Positions 7,922-16,261 are shown, counted from the stretch's first letter. The stretch: DNA of 64,000 bases from Luteimonas_C sp035250245 (GCA_035250245.1 DATFFH010000016.1:3768-67767), one strand, 5' to 3'. Translations and numbers: made by a program. Notes: a model not told the origin generated them from the sequence alone.

Positions 7922-8308
7922 TCAAGGCCGCTCATCGTGCTGCGGCAAATCGTCCAGGATCTGGAACCAGTCCGCTTTGGACGCGACGAATATGTGCCTG
8001 CCGAGCGGCGCGCCCAGCGGCGTATCCAAGCTGCCCAGCCGCAAGCGCATATGCTCACCCTGGCTCACCGTGAGATGGGAGCCGCAGCGGGAACAGAAGC
8101 CGCGACTGACGCGCTGCTCATCGGTGATGGACATGAGCAATTCCTCGCCGAGCACGACCCGGAATTGCGAAGGAGAAATCACCGCGTTGGCGGAAAACGC
8201 GGATCCGCTGATCTTGCGGCAACGGGAACAATGGCAGTAGTAGGTGCTGCCGACATCCCCGTCGATTTCGTAGCGAACCGATCCGCAAAAACAGCTGCCG
8301 GTGTGCAT
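7922..8308 (-). CDS. GFA (CENP-V/glutathione-dependent formaldehyde-activating) family protein
   Basis: The 128-aa protein has the zinc ligands expected of GFA proteins: GSCFCGSVRYEI (Cys6, Cys8), YYCHCSRCRKISGSAF (Cys25, Cys27, Cys30) and GFCSRCGSHL. The family is named for glutathione-dependent formaldehyde-activating enzyme, but most members have no shown activity. The gene is monocistronic as far as I can see. The 212 bases upstream (8309-8520) hold no gene, only the likely promoter. Confidence 0.9.
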   Translation of the reverse strand: MHTGSCFCGSVRYEIDGDVGSTYYCHCSRCRKISGSAFSANAVISPSQFRVVLGEELLMSITDEQRVSRGFCSRCGSHLTVSQGEHMRLRLGSLDTPLGAPLGRHIFVASKADWFQILDDLPQHDERP

Positions 8309-8520
8309 CGATGCCTCGTTTGCGGCCTGCCGCCGATCGATCCGCCGAAATCGGGGCCTCGAAGGTAATTTTGGCCGTCGCGCGCGCGTCGGCGACGCGC
8401 GAGGCTGCGGAAAGCCCTGCGACTATAGCTTTCGCCATGGCGCGGCCCCACGACCAATTTTCTGGTTATGCGGCATACCAAACGTCGCGGTCTTGGGCCT
8501 ACGGGCGATGTTGCATCGCG

Positions 8521-9105
8521 CTACAGAACCAGCCAGTACATCGCCGCTGCGCCCAAAATTCCGACGCCGAACAGGAAAGCGTATTCAGTAGCCGTGCTTC
8601 GCCAGTTCCGGGGCGGCGGTGCCGACGGCACATCTCCGGAGTTCGGCCAAAGCTTGTAAGCATCGACAATCCGGATGAATACCGAAACCAGATAACCTGC
8701 CGCAAGTGCAGTGACGGCACCCATGCGGACTGCGTTCGCCCTCGCGTCGGAGGCAACCAGGAAGGACGCCGCGAACACCGCGGCAGCGCATGCCACGCAC
8801 ATCGTCTCGATGACGTAAGCATCCCGCCGGCTCGGACGTGGGCCGCCGAACCAGAAGTTGTCGTGCCAAAGCCGGATCCATCTGGGAACCTCGATGAAAT
8901 CGGCGCTCGGACGGTTCATCGCGTACAACTCCCGCTCCAGCGAATCGACGTCGGCTTCGAAAGTCGCGGCCAGGGCGCGCAGCGTGGCGTAGCTGACGCG
9001 ATGCCCGGCTTCCAAACGCTGAACGGTCCTCAGGCTCAGCCCACTCATTTCGGCGACCCGTTCCTGCGAAAGACGCTGGCGCTCTCTCCACGATCTGAAG
9101 GACAT
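8521..9105 (-). CDS. XRE-type HTH regulator with C-terminal membrane segments
   Basis: Residues 1-60 are a Cro/C1-type helix-turn-helix (WRERQRLSQERVAEMSGLSLRTVQRLEAGHR). After a linker, three hydrophobic helices follow: about residues 104-120, 128-147 and 173-194. The protein therefore looks like a membrane-tethered DNA-binding protein of 194 aa. A second, wholly overlapping frame in this region is judged to be a shadow. Targets are unknown. The neighbouring Pr6Pr membrane protein gene upstream is on the same strand. Confidence 0.8.
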   Translation of the reverse strand: MSFRSWRERQRLSQERVAEMSGLSLRTVQRLEAGHRVSYATLRALAATFEADVDSLERELYAMNRPSADFIEVPRWIRLWHDNFWFGGPRPSRRDAYVIETMCVACAAAVFAASFLVASDARANAVRMGAVTALAAGYLVSVFIRIVDAYKLWPNSGDVPSAPPPRNWRSTATEYAFLFGVGILGAAAMYWLVL

Positions 9106-9203
9106 GCCGGTCTCCTGCCGTTGGAGCGCAACTTAATCCAGGTTGCACTGCGACCGTGACGCCAAATACCCGCCAATCGGCCGCCAGTGCAAGGAAAATG
9201 GTC

Positions 9204-9851
9204 TTACGAGGCAAGGCGTGTCGATGGCAACCGGCGATCCAGCGATCTCAACACGAACGCCAGTACGGTCGCGCCGATCAGCACCGCGCCCATGTTGACG
9301 AAAACCCGGGGGTAACCCAACTTGTCGACATTCAAGAAAGGATACGGATACCAATCGGTCGAAGCGCCGTGCAACAGGGTGTACCCCAGCCAGGCGAGCG
9401 GCCAGACGAAAGCGAGCGCGATGGTCCGCATATCGATGCGCGGACGCGGCCCGAAGAACAGCCAGCCGAGTACCGCCATGATCGGCGATAGGTAATGGAA
9501 CCCCGCATTCGCCCACGCGGCGGCGCCTTGGGCATCGACCAGGCCGGCCAGCAGGGTGGCGAATACGACGCCGGTGACAGCGATGCCGAGCAGTGCATCC
9601 AAATGCAGCACACGCCATAAGCGGCCGTCGCGCTGCGGATCGATGGCCAGGCTCGCCGACACGGCCAGCACCAACAAATTGCTCTGTATCGTGAAATAGC
9701 TGAAAAAGCGCACGAACCGCGTGGCCAGGCTCACCGATGCGCTGGCCTGCCCGGAATTGACGTCCTGCCCGCCGGCGAGCAGCAGCCCTATCTGCAGCGC
9801 CAGCGAACCGGCCACGACCAGCGCCAAGACCAGATGCCAAGTGCGACCCAT
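9204..9851 (-). CDS. Pr6Pr family membrane protein
   Basis: The 215-aa protein has six predicted membrane helices. It carries RFFSYFTIQSNLLVLAVS in the second helix region and the later GFHYLSPIMAVLGWLFFGPR and DWYPYPFLNV motifs, which are typical of the Pr6Pr (FAR-17a/AIG1-like) family. Proteins of that superfamily in animals hydrolyse fatty acid esters of hydroxy fatty acids; the bacterial role is unknown. The ATG at 9851 lies just downstream of a GTAG palindrome. Confidence 0.82.
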   Translation of the reverse strand: MGRTWHLVLALVVAGSLALQIGLLLAGGQDVNSGQASASVSLATRFVRFFSYFTIQSNLLVLAVSASLAIDPQRDGRLWRVLHLDALLGIAVTGVVFATLLAGLVDAQGAAAWANAGFHYLSPIMAVLGWLFFGPRPRIDMRTIALAFVWPLAWLGYTLLHGASTDWYPYPFLNVDKLGYPRVFVNMGAVLIGATVLAFVLRSLDRRLPSTRLAS

Positions 9852-9868
9852 GACGGTTCCCCGCAGCC

Positions 9869-9905
9869 GTAGCCCGCGTAAGCGTAGCGCACCCGGAGTT
9901 TGCGG
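9869..9905. repeat. GTAG palindrome, family F copy 2
   Basis: Begins GTAGCCCGCGTAAGCGTAGC and continues with a CACCCGG half, related to the element at 2772-2810. It lies between the Pr6Pr and ABM genes. Confidence 0.55.
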
Positions 9906-9918
9906 GAGCGTCTATCGG

Positions 9919-10233
9919 TTACTCGAAAGGAGGACCCGAACGGGCGATCGCATGCTTTCCCATATTGACCGCAGTCATCTGCGTGACTGGCTTGGGAGGA
10001 TTGGCGACCTTGCGCCATGCATCCAAGTGTTCTTCCGATTCCCACAGTTCGAAGTTGTTCACGCGGGATGGGTCCACGGCATCCGCGGAGATGGCCAAGT
10101 CCAGACAACCCGGCGCCTTCCGAGCGCGGGTTATCAGGTCTTCGAAGCTCGCGATGAAGTCCGCGCGCTTGGCGGGGTCTACCAAGTACCATCCGGCAAC
10201 GATCACGTGCTGGCCCGCCATGGCGCTCTCCAT
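9919..10233 (-). CDS. Antibiotic biosynthesis monooxygenase (ABM)-domain protein
   Basis: The 104-aa protein is one dimeric ferredoxin-like ABM domain: an initial strand VIVAGWYLVDPAKRADFI, a helix with FEDLITRARKAPGCLDLAIS, then VNNFELWESEEHLDAWRKV. ABM proteins act as small monooxygenases or quinone-modifying enzymes. The ATG at 10233 is used; an internal ATG (MAGQHVI) four codons later is also possible. No operon partner is apparent. Confidence 0.85.
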   Translation of the reverse strand: MESAMAGQHVIVAGWYLVDPAKRADFIASFEDLITRARKAPGCLDLAISADAVDPSRVNNFELWESEEHLDAWRKVANPPKPVTQMTAVNMGKHAIARSGPPFE

Positions 10234-10323
10234 GTTCGAGGATAGGCCAGCTTAGTCGCGGGACGTGTAGCGCGACCGTGAATTGGATGAAGCCGCATCC
10301 GAACCGGCAAGCGCCTACCAGCT

Positions 10324-10749
10324 TTAATCCGTATAGCCGTTCGCGGCCGCCTGCTCTGGATTTTCGAAGATCGCCATCGCCGTGCGCATGCGCTTGAAGC
10401 CGAATTTTCCGTAGAACGGCTCCTTTCCCGGCACCGCGTACAGGATGATCTTGCGGTGCCCGCGGCAGCGGTCCACCAGCCGCTGGATCAGTTCTTTGCC
10501 CAAGCCCGCGCCTTGATGGTCGGGGTGCACGGCGATATCGCACAAATAAGCGCAGTCCACGCCGTCGGCCACCGCGCGTCCCGAGGCGACGACCGCGCCG
10601 CCGCTGCGCACGAAGAACTTGAACATGCTGTTGGCGAAAGCCGTCTCAAGCCATTGCGGGCTTTTGTTGCCTAGCGGCGCGAGCCGGTACATCTCGGAGA
10701 GAGCCGTCCAGTCGACGGCTTCGGTGGTGTCGGACCATTGGATGACCAT
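10324..10749 (-). CDS. GNAT family N-acetyltransferase
   Basis: The 141-aa protein has the GNAT acetyl-CoA site in LCDIAVHPDHQGAGLGKELIQRLV (the Q/R-x-x-G-x-G/A loop), followed by the C-terminal strand-turn PFYGKFGFKRM. The N-terminal part (WTALSEMYRLAPLGNKSPQWLETAFANS) is typical of small PanZ/YhbS-like GNATs. The acceptor substrate is not predictable. It begins 29 bases downstream of the zinc-ribbon protein gene and may be transcribed with it. Confidence 0.88.
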   Translation of the reverse strand: MVIQWSDTTEAVDWTALSEMYRLAPLGNKSPQWLETAFANSMFKFFVRSGGAVVASGRAVADGVDCAYLCDIAVHPDHQGAGLGKELIQRLVDRCRGHRKIILYAVPGKEPFYGKFGFKRMRTAMAIFENPEQAAANGYTD

Positions 10750-10778
10750 CTTCAGCTCGATTGGTGAATGCCTGGATT

Positions 10779-12173
10779 CTACTGCGCTGTGAAGCCGGTC
10801 GGTGCAGGATGAGTTGCTCCGTTAGGCAGGGCAATCATGAAATGTCTTATCGATTGGTATTCATGGCTAGGTTGCCAGGATTGGCTATTCACCAGCTCCA
10901 GAGCTTCCGGCCAGGGCTCGTTGTCGAGCAGGACCTCCGAGGCTTGGATTTTTCCGTCATACGAAGCTACGAAAATCCGGATCCAGTGCGGGCCGGAAGG
11001 TTGGGTTTGTTCGAAAAGGATCTGCAATTTCGGCAATAACTGAGAGTAGGCGTCGGTTAAAAGGGATTTGCCAGAATGCTGGCTCAGTAATGGGCCGCTA
11101 TACAGAGTCCAATCGCCGCGATTGCCGGTCCAGTACTCGATTTCGGACTGGCAATCGTCGCAGCGACGGACCGATAAAGCATCGATAAGTACATGGAACG
11201 TGCTGAGAAGAAACTTTCCGTATGATTCCTTAATTGCGCCGGATTGCGCCTCGGCGACGCCCGCAAAGCACTCGGAAATAGTTCCGCCTTCTAGTGCCTG
11301 GCCTTCCGCCAACACTTCCAGAACGACGGAATGCCGACCGGCTTCAAACGGCCGTTCATGGACGAGAACCGTCAAGCGCAGGCCGTCTGATACGGTGAAT
11401 TCGCCCTGCGCATGATCGAAGCTTATGCCATGTTTGGCCAGCGTACTCGCGAGCAGCGATTCGACTTCCTGCGACGGAGAGGGCGGATTGATGCCATATC
11501 CGACCTGTACCAGGGTCTGGCCTGCTTTGGGCTGCAGCAACCGCATCGCTTCGTTCGCGAGAACGGCTCGGCGATGAGGATCAATTTGGGGCGCATTCGC
11601 CGGAGCCGTTTGGCGAATGGTGTCTGCCAAAAGGGTTAACCTGCTCCATTCGTTCCGATAGCTGTCTCGCGTACAGGAACCTTCGAAAACTTCCGAGCCC
11701 CGATAAAGCCTGAAGGCTTCTCCTCGCGCCAAAAGTTCAACCTTCGTTGTTGGCGAAGGTGTGCGGGTTGCCCCAAATAGCCTGCGTAGGATGCTCACGA
11801 CTTCTCCAAAGCCTCCAGCCGCACGACTACGAGTCTGGCTTCGTGCTGTACCGCACGCGGCGCAGAAGCTGGCCCTGGGGGTCCGCAGCGGTTTCCCACA
11901 AGAAACGCAATCCGGTCCGTAAATGCCGACACGATGATGCCAAAGAGCATCGACATTCGTCTCGTTGAATCCGGTCAATTCGCGATATTTGTCTAGGGCG
12001 GCCCGGCCGAAACCTTGTTGTCTGGCCGCGGCGAGGGAAGTTCCGTGTTGCTGGCGATGCCGCTGCAGTTCGTGGATGCTTTTCATAAGCAATGGTTGAA
12101 GCAGTTCCCACTCGTGGTCATCGACCATGGGAATTACCATGTCGCACCGCCAGCAGTAGAGATCGCGAGCCAT
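10779..12173 (-). CDS. Mosaic protein with N-terminal zinc ribbons, function unknown
   Basis: The 464-aa protein starts with CWRCDMVIP (Cys7, Cys10) and an acidic/aromatic helix, and then has a second zinc ribbon CVSCGKPLRTPRASFCAACG (Cys89, Cys92, Cys104, Cys107). Residues about 150-220 contain a VELLARGEAFRLYRGS stretch. The C-terminal 250 residues form an alpha/beta domain (LLASTLAKHGISF, VVLEVLAEGQALEGGTISECFAGV, ESYGKFLLSTFHVLIDAL) that reminds me of an uncharacterised DUF (perhaps DUF6348), without certainty. A further pair, CDDC, lies within it. Base composition is visibly less GC-rich than in flanking genes, which suggests acquisition. Function is unknown. Confidence 0.6.
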   Translation of the reverse strand: MARDLYCWRCDMVIPMVDDHEWELLQPLLMKSIHELQRHRQQHGTSLAAARQQGFGRAALDKYRELTGFNETNVDALWHHRVGIYGPDCVSCGKPLRTPRASFCAACGTARSQTRSRAAGGFGEVVSILRRLFGATRTPSPTTKVELLARGEAFRLYRGSEVFEGSCTRDSYRNEWSRLTLLADTIRQTAPANAPQIDPHRRAVLANEAMRLLQPKAGQTLVQVGYGINPPSPSQEVESLLASTLAKHGISFDHAQGEFTVSDGLRLTVLVHERPFEAGRHSVVLEVLAEGQALEGGTISECFAGVAEAQSGAIKESYGKFLLSTFHVLIDALSVRRCDDCQSEIEYWTGNRGDWTLYSGPLLSQHSGKSLLTDAYSQLLPKLQILFEQTQPSGPHWIRIFVASYDGKIQASEVLLDNEPWPEALELVNSQSWQPSHEYQSIRHFMIALPNGATHPAPTGFTAQ

Positions 12174-12225
12174 GGGAGCCTAAAAAGTGCGGTTATGACG
12201 CCTCAGCATAGAATGCGTATTCCGC

Positions 12226-12726
12226 TTATGCCAGCTGATCGGGATAAGGATCCTGAGGCCCATTGGGGAAACGATCCGCCACCAGTTTCAGTTCAAGGCC
12301 ATGCTCGAGCCACGCCTTGAGGCCGGCGAGCGTCCAAGTGAAGCCTTGCGCGGAGTTCATGGCGTGCTCGACCAATTCGTCGCCGGTGCCGGTCCAGCCG
12401 GATTCGGTGATGCTGACGAAGGCGGCGCCGTCGCCTTGCGGAACGAACTTCCATTCCACGACGGTGCGGCCGGTGTAGCCGTCCCACTCGACGACGATGC
12501 GTCGACTGGGTTCGATGGCTTTCGGCACAACGAGAGTCGAGGCGCCGTACATTTCCCATTCCCAAGTCACCGGTTCGCCGACCCTGAGCGGGCCGCTGCT
12601 TTTCGTGAACCAGAACCGCGTCGTGATCGCCGGGTCTATGAAAGCGGTAAAAACTCGGGTGATGGGTTTGCGGATGAGCATGCCGGTTCTGGCCACCGGT
12701 GTTTTGCTCAGTTTCGGGTCGCTCAT
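12226..12726 (-). CDS. SRPBCC (AHSA1-like) domain protein
   Basis: The 166-aa protein is one START/Bet v1-like domain: IRKPITRVFTAFIDPAITTRFWF at the N-terminus, then GEPVTWEWEMYGAS, RIVVEWDGYTGRTVVEWKFVPQGDGAAFVSITE, and a long C-terminal helix GFTWTLAGLKAWLEHGL. Members bind hydrophobic ligands in the cavity; AHSA1-type bacterial members are uncharacterised. The ATG at 12726 has GGAGG upstream. The gene stands alone between the zinc-ribbon gene and DUF2200. Confidence 0.85.
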   Translation of the reverse strand: MSDPKLSKTPVARTGMLIRKPITRVFTAFIDPAITTRFWFTKSSGPLRVGEPVTWEWEMYGASTLVVPKAIEPSRRIVVEWDGYTGRTVVEWKFVPQGDGAAFVSITESGWTGTGDELVEHAMNSAQGFTWTLAGLKAWLEHGLELKLVADRFPNGPQDPYPDQLA

Positions 12727-12876
12727 GAGGCCTCCCTTGCGGCTGATCGCCGCTTGCGAGGCACATTTCCGGTTCTGCGGCGTTCAATCCGGGTGCACTG
12801 GGCATCAAGATTGCATGACGGTTTTGAGGGAAGGCTATGACCGCAGAATCTTCTCCATCGCCTTACCTTTCGCCAG

Positions 12877-13185
12877 TTAATCGATCAACTTGTCGAGATA
12901 GCGGATTTTCCTCATCAGCGGCTCTTCTACTTCTTCCACCCGAACGCCGCACACTACGCCTTTGATGAGCGAACTGTTCGGATGGAACGCAGGGGCCTGG
13001 GCAAAAAAGGTTTCGAAGTCGACTTCCCGATCGATCTGCAGCTGTAGCCCGGCCTGATCGTAGCCGGTCAGCCAGCAGATGATTTGATCGACTTCCTTTT
13101 TCGTCCGGCTCTTACGCTCCACCTTTTGGACGTACAGAGGATAGACCGCGGAGAATTTCGTCGCGAATATGCGATGTCCGGCCAT
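12877..13185 (-). CDS. DUF2200 family protein
   Basis: The ATG at 13185 is preceded by a perfect GGAGG seven bases upstream and gives 102 aa; the longer in-frame start at 13215 is therefore not used. The sequence GHRIFATKFSAVYPLYVQKVERKSRTKKEVDQIICWLTGYD is the conserved N-terminus of DUF2200, and IKGVVCGVRVEEVEEPLMRKIRYLDKLID is the usual C-terminus. The biological role of the family is unknown. A 150-base gap upstream separates it from the SRPBCC gene. Confidence 0.85.
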   Translation of the reverse strand: MAGHRIFATKFSAVYPLYVQKVERKSRTKKEVDQIICWLTGYDQAGLQLQIDREVDFETFFAQAPAFHPNSSLIKGVVCGVRVEEVEEPLMRKIRYLDKLID

Positions 13186-13274
13186 GTCGTTCCTCCGTCG
13201 ACTCGGGTGCCGCAATATCGGGCGTTTCGCGAGGAAAAGCGGGCGCTCGTTTCATGGCCGCTCGTTCTGCGGAG

Positions 13275-13718
13275 TTAACTGTAATAGGCAAGCAAGGCTC
13301 TATCGATCGCCGAAACGCGAGCCGGCAACCCGCAGACGGGCCAATAGCCGATGGAGTCTATCTCGCTATTGCCTACGAAAGGGCGCGGGCCCGCGATGTG
13401 CGCGCAGTACAAAGCCCCGTAACGGATCTTATTCATGGCTTCGATCTCGATGGCCGCTCGCCAACGCAGTTCGGAGACCCGATGTCCGGACTCTTCTTCA
13501 AGCTCCCTGACTGCGCATTGCCTGGCCGTTTCTCCCGCATCGATGAACCCGCCGGGCAATTCCCACACTTTTCTCTTTGCGTTGTGTACGAGCAAGAAGC
13601 CGAGATCGTTTCGTCCGATGATCAACGAGAAAGCGACGGGCAAGGTCGTCGCCGCGGCTTCGTCGATCTCCTCGACCGAAAGAAGGCGCTCTCCTCGTTC
13701 GTTCTGTATGGGAAACAT
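13275..13718 (-). CDS. Nudix hydrolase
   Basis: The Nudix box GFIDAGETARQCAVRELEEE followed by SGHRV fits the family consensus, with the catalytic Arg-Glu and Glu-Glu pairs in place (about residues 57-79). The rest is a normal Nudix fold of 147 aa. The substrate is not predictable; nucleoside diphosphate derivatives are likely. I chose the ATG at 13718 (MFPIQNERGERLL); an in-frame TTG at 13739 is the alternative. The neighbours, DUF1801 and DUF2200, suggest no pathway. Confidence 0.88.
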   Translation of the reverse strand: MFPIQNERGERLLSVEEIDEAAATTLPVAFSLIIGRNDLGFLLVHNAKRKVWELPGGFIDAGETARQCAVRELEEESGHRVSELRWRAAIEIEAMNKIRYGALYCAHIAGPRPFVGNSEIDSIGYWPVCGLPARVSAIDRALLAYYS

Positions 13719-13793
13719 GATGCCGGAAGTATGCTCCAACGAGTTCGACCGCGCGCTGTCGGTTGAGAGGCTGCAGAACCTAGTGCGGGTGCT

Positions 13794-14189
13794 TTATTTC
13801 CAGCCCGGTACGCGTCCCGCCTGCTCGATCCATTCGCGCAACTCCGGCGCCTGTGCTTCCTCCAAGGTTTTCACCTTCACGTAGCGGGATCCTTCCCCGA
13901 GGGGTGGAGGGGCATCGAATTTCGCGCCGCCGAAGAAGACGACGTTCACGGAAATATCGTAAGCGACGACTTCGATGATCCACCCGCGCTCCGGCAAGCC
14001 GTAGTACGCCTTCTTCCATTTGACGGCGTATTGAAGCCCGGGAATCGTCTTGCGGATCAGTTTGTCCAGGTGCTGGACGATGGGGTGCAGATCCGGCATT
14101 ACGCGCCGGATCCAGTCTTCGATCTCGGCATGATTGTCCGAAGGCTCGGGCGGTTTCCGGTTCGTGTTTTGCTTCAATGATTTCGCCAT
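13794..14189 (-). CDS. DUF1801 (YdhG-like) domain protein
   Basis: The 131-aa protein shows the DUF1801/YdeI-like core: IEDWIRRVMPDLHPIVQHLDKLIRKTIPGLQYAVKWKKAYYGL, then WIIEVVAYDISVNVVFFGGAKF and a C-terminal helix ELREWIEQA. Family members are related in fold to a frataxin-like iron-binding protein, and the role is not established. The ATG is at 14189. A GTAG palindrome (14222-14296) lies directly upstream. Confidence 0.85.
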   Translation of the reverse strand: MAKSLKQNTNRKPPEPSDNHAEIEDWIRRVMPDLHPIVQHLDKLIRKTIPGLQYAVKWKKAYYGLPERGWIIEVVAYDISVNVVFFGGAKFDAPPPLGEGSRYVKVKTLEEAQAPELREWIEQAGRVPGWK

Positions 14190-14221
14190 AGATAACTCCG
14201 ATACGGCCCAACGCCTGAAAC

Positions 14222-14296
14222 GTAGGGCGGAACCTACGAAGCAGATTCCGCCGGGCCTCGATTTCGGCGGAATCGCCTTCGGCGGTTCCGCCCTAC
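14222..14296. repeat. GTAG palindrome, family D copy 1
   Basis: A 75-base inverted repeat beginning GTAGGGCGGAACC and ending GGTTCCGCCCTAC. A related single hairpin is at 16337-16370. The right-hand CTA provides the stop codon (TAG on the minus strand, 14293-14295) of the VOC gene. Confidence 0.8.
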
Positions 14297-14679
14297 TGAT
14301 CGCTCGAAAAGTCGTAGAAGACGCGGAAGAAATTGCCGTCCGGGTCGGTCGCGGTGAACTCGTGCAGCATCCACGGCTTCGACTCCGGCGGGGAGGCGAT
14401 CATGGCGCCGTTCGCGCGCCATTCCTCGTGCAGCGCATCGACTTCGGCTTTGCTGCCCAGGTTTATCCATACGACCACAGGCGGTGAATTGGTCCGACCG
14501 TCCCGGAACGGCGGGTCGGTCAGGAACAAACGGCATTGCCCGCGCGAGACGCCCGAGATGCCGTCTTCCTTGGCGCGCCAGTCGATGCCGAAGCCGAGAC
14601 GCTTTTCGTAGTAATCCAGGGCGGCGTCCGTATCGGTCACCGGGATTTCCGGTACGGCGTTGGGAAAGGTTTTTTGCAT
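14293..14679 (-). CDS. VOC (glyoxalase/bleomycin-resistance type) protein
   Basis: The 128-aa protein has the paired beta-alpha-beta modules of the vicinal oxygen chelate fold: AVPEIPVTDTDAALDYYEKRLGF at the N-terminus and VDALHEEWRANGAMI with HEFTATDPDGNFFRVFYDF at the C-terminus. The length and DPDGN motif are typical. Substrates of this subfamily are unknown. The stop TAG lies inside the family D palindrome. The gene starts at ATG 14679, with a family D-like palindrome (14710-14742) upstream. Confidence 0.85.
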   Translation of the reverse strand: MQKTFPNAVPEIPVTDTDAALDYYEKRLGFGIDWRAKEDGISGVSRGQCRLFLTDPPFRDGRTNSPPVVVWINLGSKAEVDALHEEWRANGAMIASPPESKPWMLHEFTATDPDGNFFRVFYDFSSDQ

Positions 14680-14709
14680 GCAGGGCCTCGGCTGCGATTT
14701 TGTTTCCCA

Positions 14710-14742
14710 GTTGGGCGGAGCGCTTCGGCGGCTCCAACCTAC
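14710..14742. repeat. GTAG palindrome, family D relative
   Basis: On the minus strand it reads GTAGGTTGGAGCCGCCGAAG followed by CGCTCCGCCCAAC, an imperfect inverted repeat. It lies between the VOC and ABM genes. Confidence 0.6.
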
Positions 14743-14746
14743 GGCA

Positions 14747-15046
14747 TCACTCTACGACGTCGTAATGGGCGACGGTGTGGTCGTATTCGACCATCATTTG
14801 GCGCACCTTCTCCGGTACGACCGCGGTCTCGATGTCCGAACCCGCGAAGCCGCGGATGGACTCGACCGACGTCCAGCGCGTGACGATGAGGAACTCCACT
14901 CCGCCGGGAACAGTCCGCCGAAGAATGGAAGCGCTCAGAAAGCCCGGCAGCTTTCGGATGCCGGGGAAGGTCTCCGAGCGTAGGTGCTCGATGTAAGCTT
15001 CTGCGGAGCCTGGCTTGGCAAGTCCTCGCCATTGGCGCGAAATCAT
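14747..15046 (-). CDS. ABM-domain protein
   Basis: The 99-aa protein fits the ABM domain: an initial strand ISRQWRGLAKPGSAEAYIEHL, then IRKLPGFLSASILRRTVPGGVEFLIVTRWTSVESIRGFAG, and a C-terminal YDHTVAHYDVVE. Such domains form dimeric ferredoxin-like barrels. Function is unpredictable. The ATG at 15046 is preceded by GGAGAC, a plausible ribosome binding site. It is the second ABM gene of the minus-strand run. Confidence 0.85.
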   Translation of the reverse strand: MISRQWRGLAKPGSAEAYIEHLRSETFPGIRKLPGFLSASILRRTVPGGVEFLIVTRWTSVESIRGFAGSDIETAVVPEKVRQMMVEYDHTVAHYDVVE

Positions 15047-15081
15047 GGACGTCTCCCATCGGTTGCGCTTCGAACGCCAGG

Positions 15082-15675
15082 CTAAGCGCCCGGTTTTCGG
15101 ACCATCGGCATCACGGGCGGCGCGGCGCCGATTTGGATTTCGCCCGTGACCTCGAAACCATAACGCCGGTAAAACGGAACGTTTTCGGCCTTCGACGCCT
15201 CAAGATACGCCAATGCGCCCTCTCGATCGCAGCGGGCGAGCGCATGCCGCATCAGCGCCGCGCCGATGCCTTCGCCTTGCGCATGCGGGTCGACGCCGAT
15301 CTGAGGCAGATACCAATGGGCTTCGCTGGGATGCGCCTTTCCCATCGCCTCGAACGTGGCGAGCAGATCGTCAAGGTGCTCGGGTTCCGCGGTGTTGCGA
15401 AACATCTTTTCGAGCGTCTCGCCGTCCGGTTCGACGCCAGGAGGCAGCCACAGCGCGGCGCCGCGGAAATCCGCGGACACGTAGGCCGTGCCGTGCTCGA
15501 AACAGCTGCCCGCGAACTCGCGGGTGGCCCGGGGCATGGCCTGGAGATAATCATGCGGGGAAGGCCACGCGAATCGCGCGGGCGGGTCTTCGATGAAGGC
15601 GGCCACGATCGCTGCGATGGTGCGCGGCATTTCATCGGGCGTGGCGCTGCGTATTTCGGCCGACGGTCGGATCAT
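15082..15675 (-). CDS. GNAT family N-acetyltransferase
   Basis: The ATG at 15675 follows AGGAGG at good spacing, so I prefer it to the longer form starting at 15702; the product has 197 aa. The GNAT core is LPQIGVDPHAQGEGIGAALMRHALARCDREG, with the acetyl-CoA loop in QGEGIG, and NVPFYRRYGFEV in the C-terminal part. The N-terminal half (IRSATPDEMPRTIAAIVAAFIEDPP) is the usual GNAT entry. The substrate is unknown. A 121-base gap separates it from the VOC gene upstream. Confidence 0.87.
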   Translation of the reverse strand: MIRPSAEIRSATPDEMPRTIAAIVAAFIEDPPARFAWPSPHDYLQAMPRATREFAGSCFEHGTAYVSADFRGAALWLPPGVEPDGETLEKMFRNTAEPEHLDDLLATFEAMGKAHPSEAHWYLPQIGVDPHAQGEGIGAALMRHALARCDREGALAYLEASKAENVPFYRRYGFEVTGEIQIGAAPPVMPMVRKPGA

Positions 15676-15796
15676 TTCGTCCTCCTCAAGCGGAAACGGC
15701 ACGCCTTATTTTGCCGGATAGCGCCTGAATCGGGCTGGCCGAAGCCGGCTGGCTTGGAGCTCGTTAGACGTCGATAAGAGACTTTCTACGCCTTCG

Positions 15797-16261
15797 TCAC
15801 ATCGGATCCGCTCGGGAAGTCTGCTGCCCCAGCTGTTCGGCGAGTCCGATCAGGATGCCTTCGGGGCCGCGGATGTAGCAGAGCCGGTATATGCCTTCGT
15901 AGTCAACCACGTCGCCGACGAGCGTCGCGCCGAGTGTGCCGAGCCTGGCGAGCGTATCGTCCAGGTCTTTCACGGCGAACATGACGCGCAGATAGCCCAG
16001 TGCGTTCACCGGCGCGTTGCGGTGATCGGCGATCACGCGCGGGGCGAGGAATCGGGACAACTCAAGCCGGCTGTGGCCGTCCGGCGTGCGCATCATGGCG
16101 ATCTCCACGCGCATGTCGCGCAATCCCGTGACGCCGCCCGCCCAGGGACCTTCGATCGGGGCGCGTCCTTCGAACTCGAGACCGAGTTCGGTGAAGAACG
16201 CGATAGCGGCATCCAGGTCTTCCACTACGATGCCGACGTTGTCCATGCGTTTGACCGTCAT
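15797..16261 (-). CDS. VOC family protein
   Basis: The ATG at 16261 is preceded by AAGGAG and begins MTVKRMDNVGIVVEDLDAAI, the standard VOC opening; an upstream in-frame ATG at 16312 lacks such a site. The 154-aa protein has RVEIAMMRTPDGHSRLELSRF and the second module LRVMFAVKDLDDTLARL with YIRGPEGILIGLAEQL. The DGHSRLEL stretch carries a metal-ligand candidate Glu. Members include glyoxalase-, dioxygenase- and fosfomycin resistance-like proteins; the role here is unknown. Confidence 0.87.
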   Translation of the reverse strand: MTVKRMDNVGIVVEDLDAAIAFFTELGLEFEGRAPIEGPWAGGVTGLRDMRVEIAMMRTPDGHSRLELSRFLAPRVIADHRNAPVNALGYLRVMFAVKDLDDTLARLGTLGATLVGDVVDYEGIYRLCYIRGPEGILIGLAEQLGQQTSRADPM

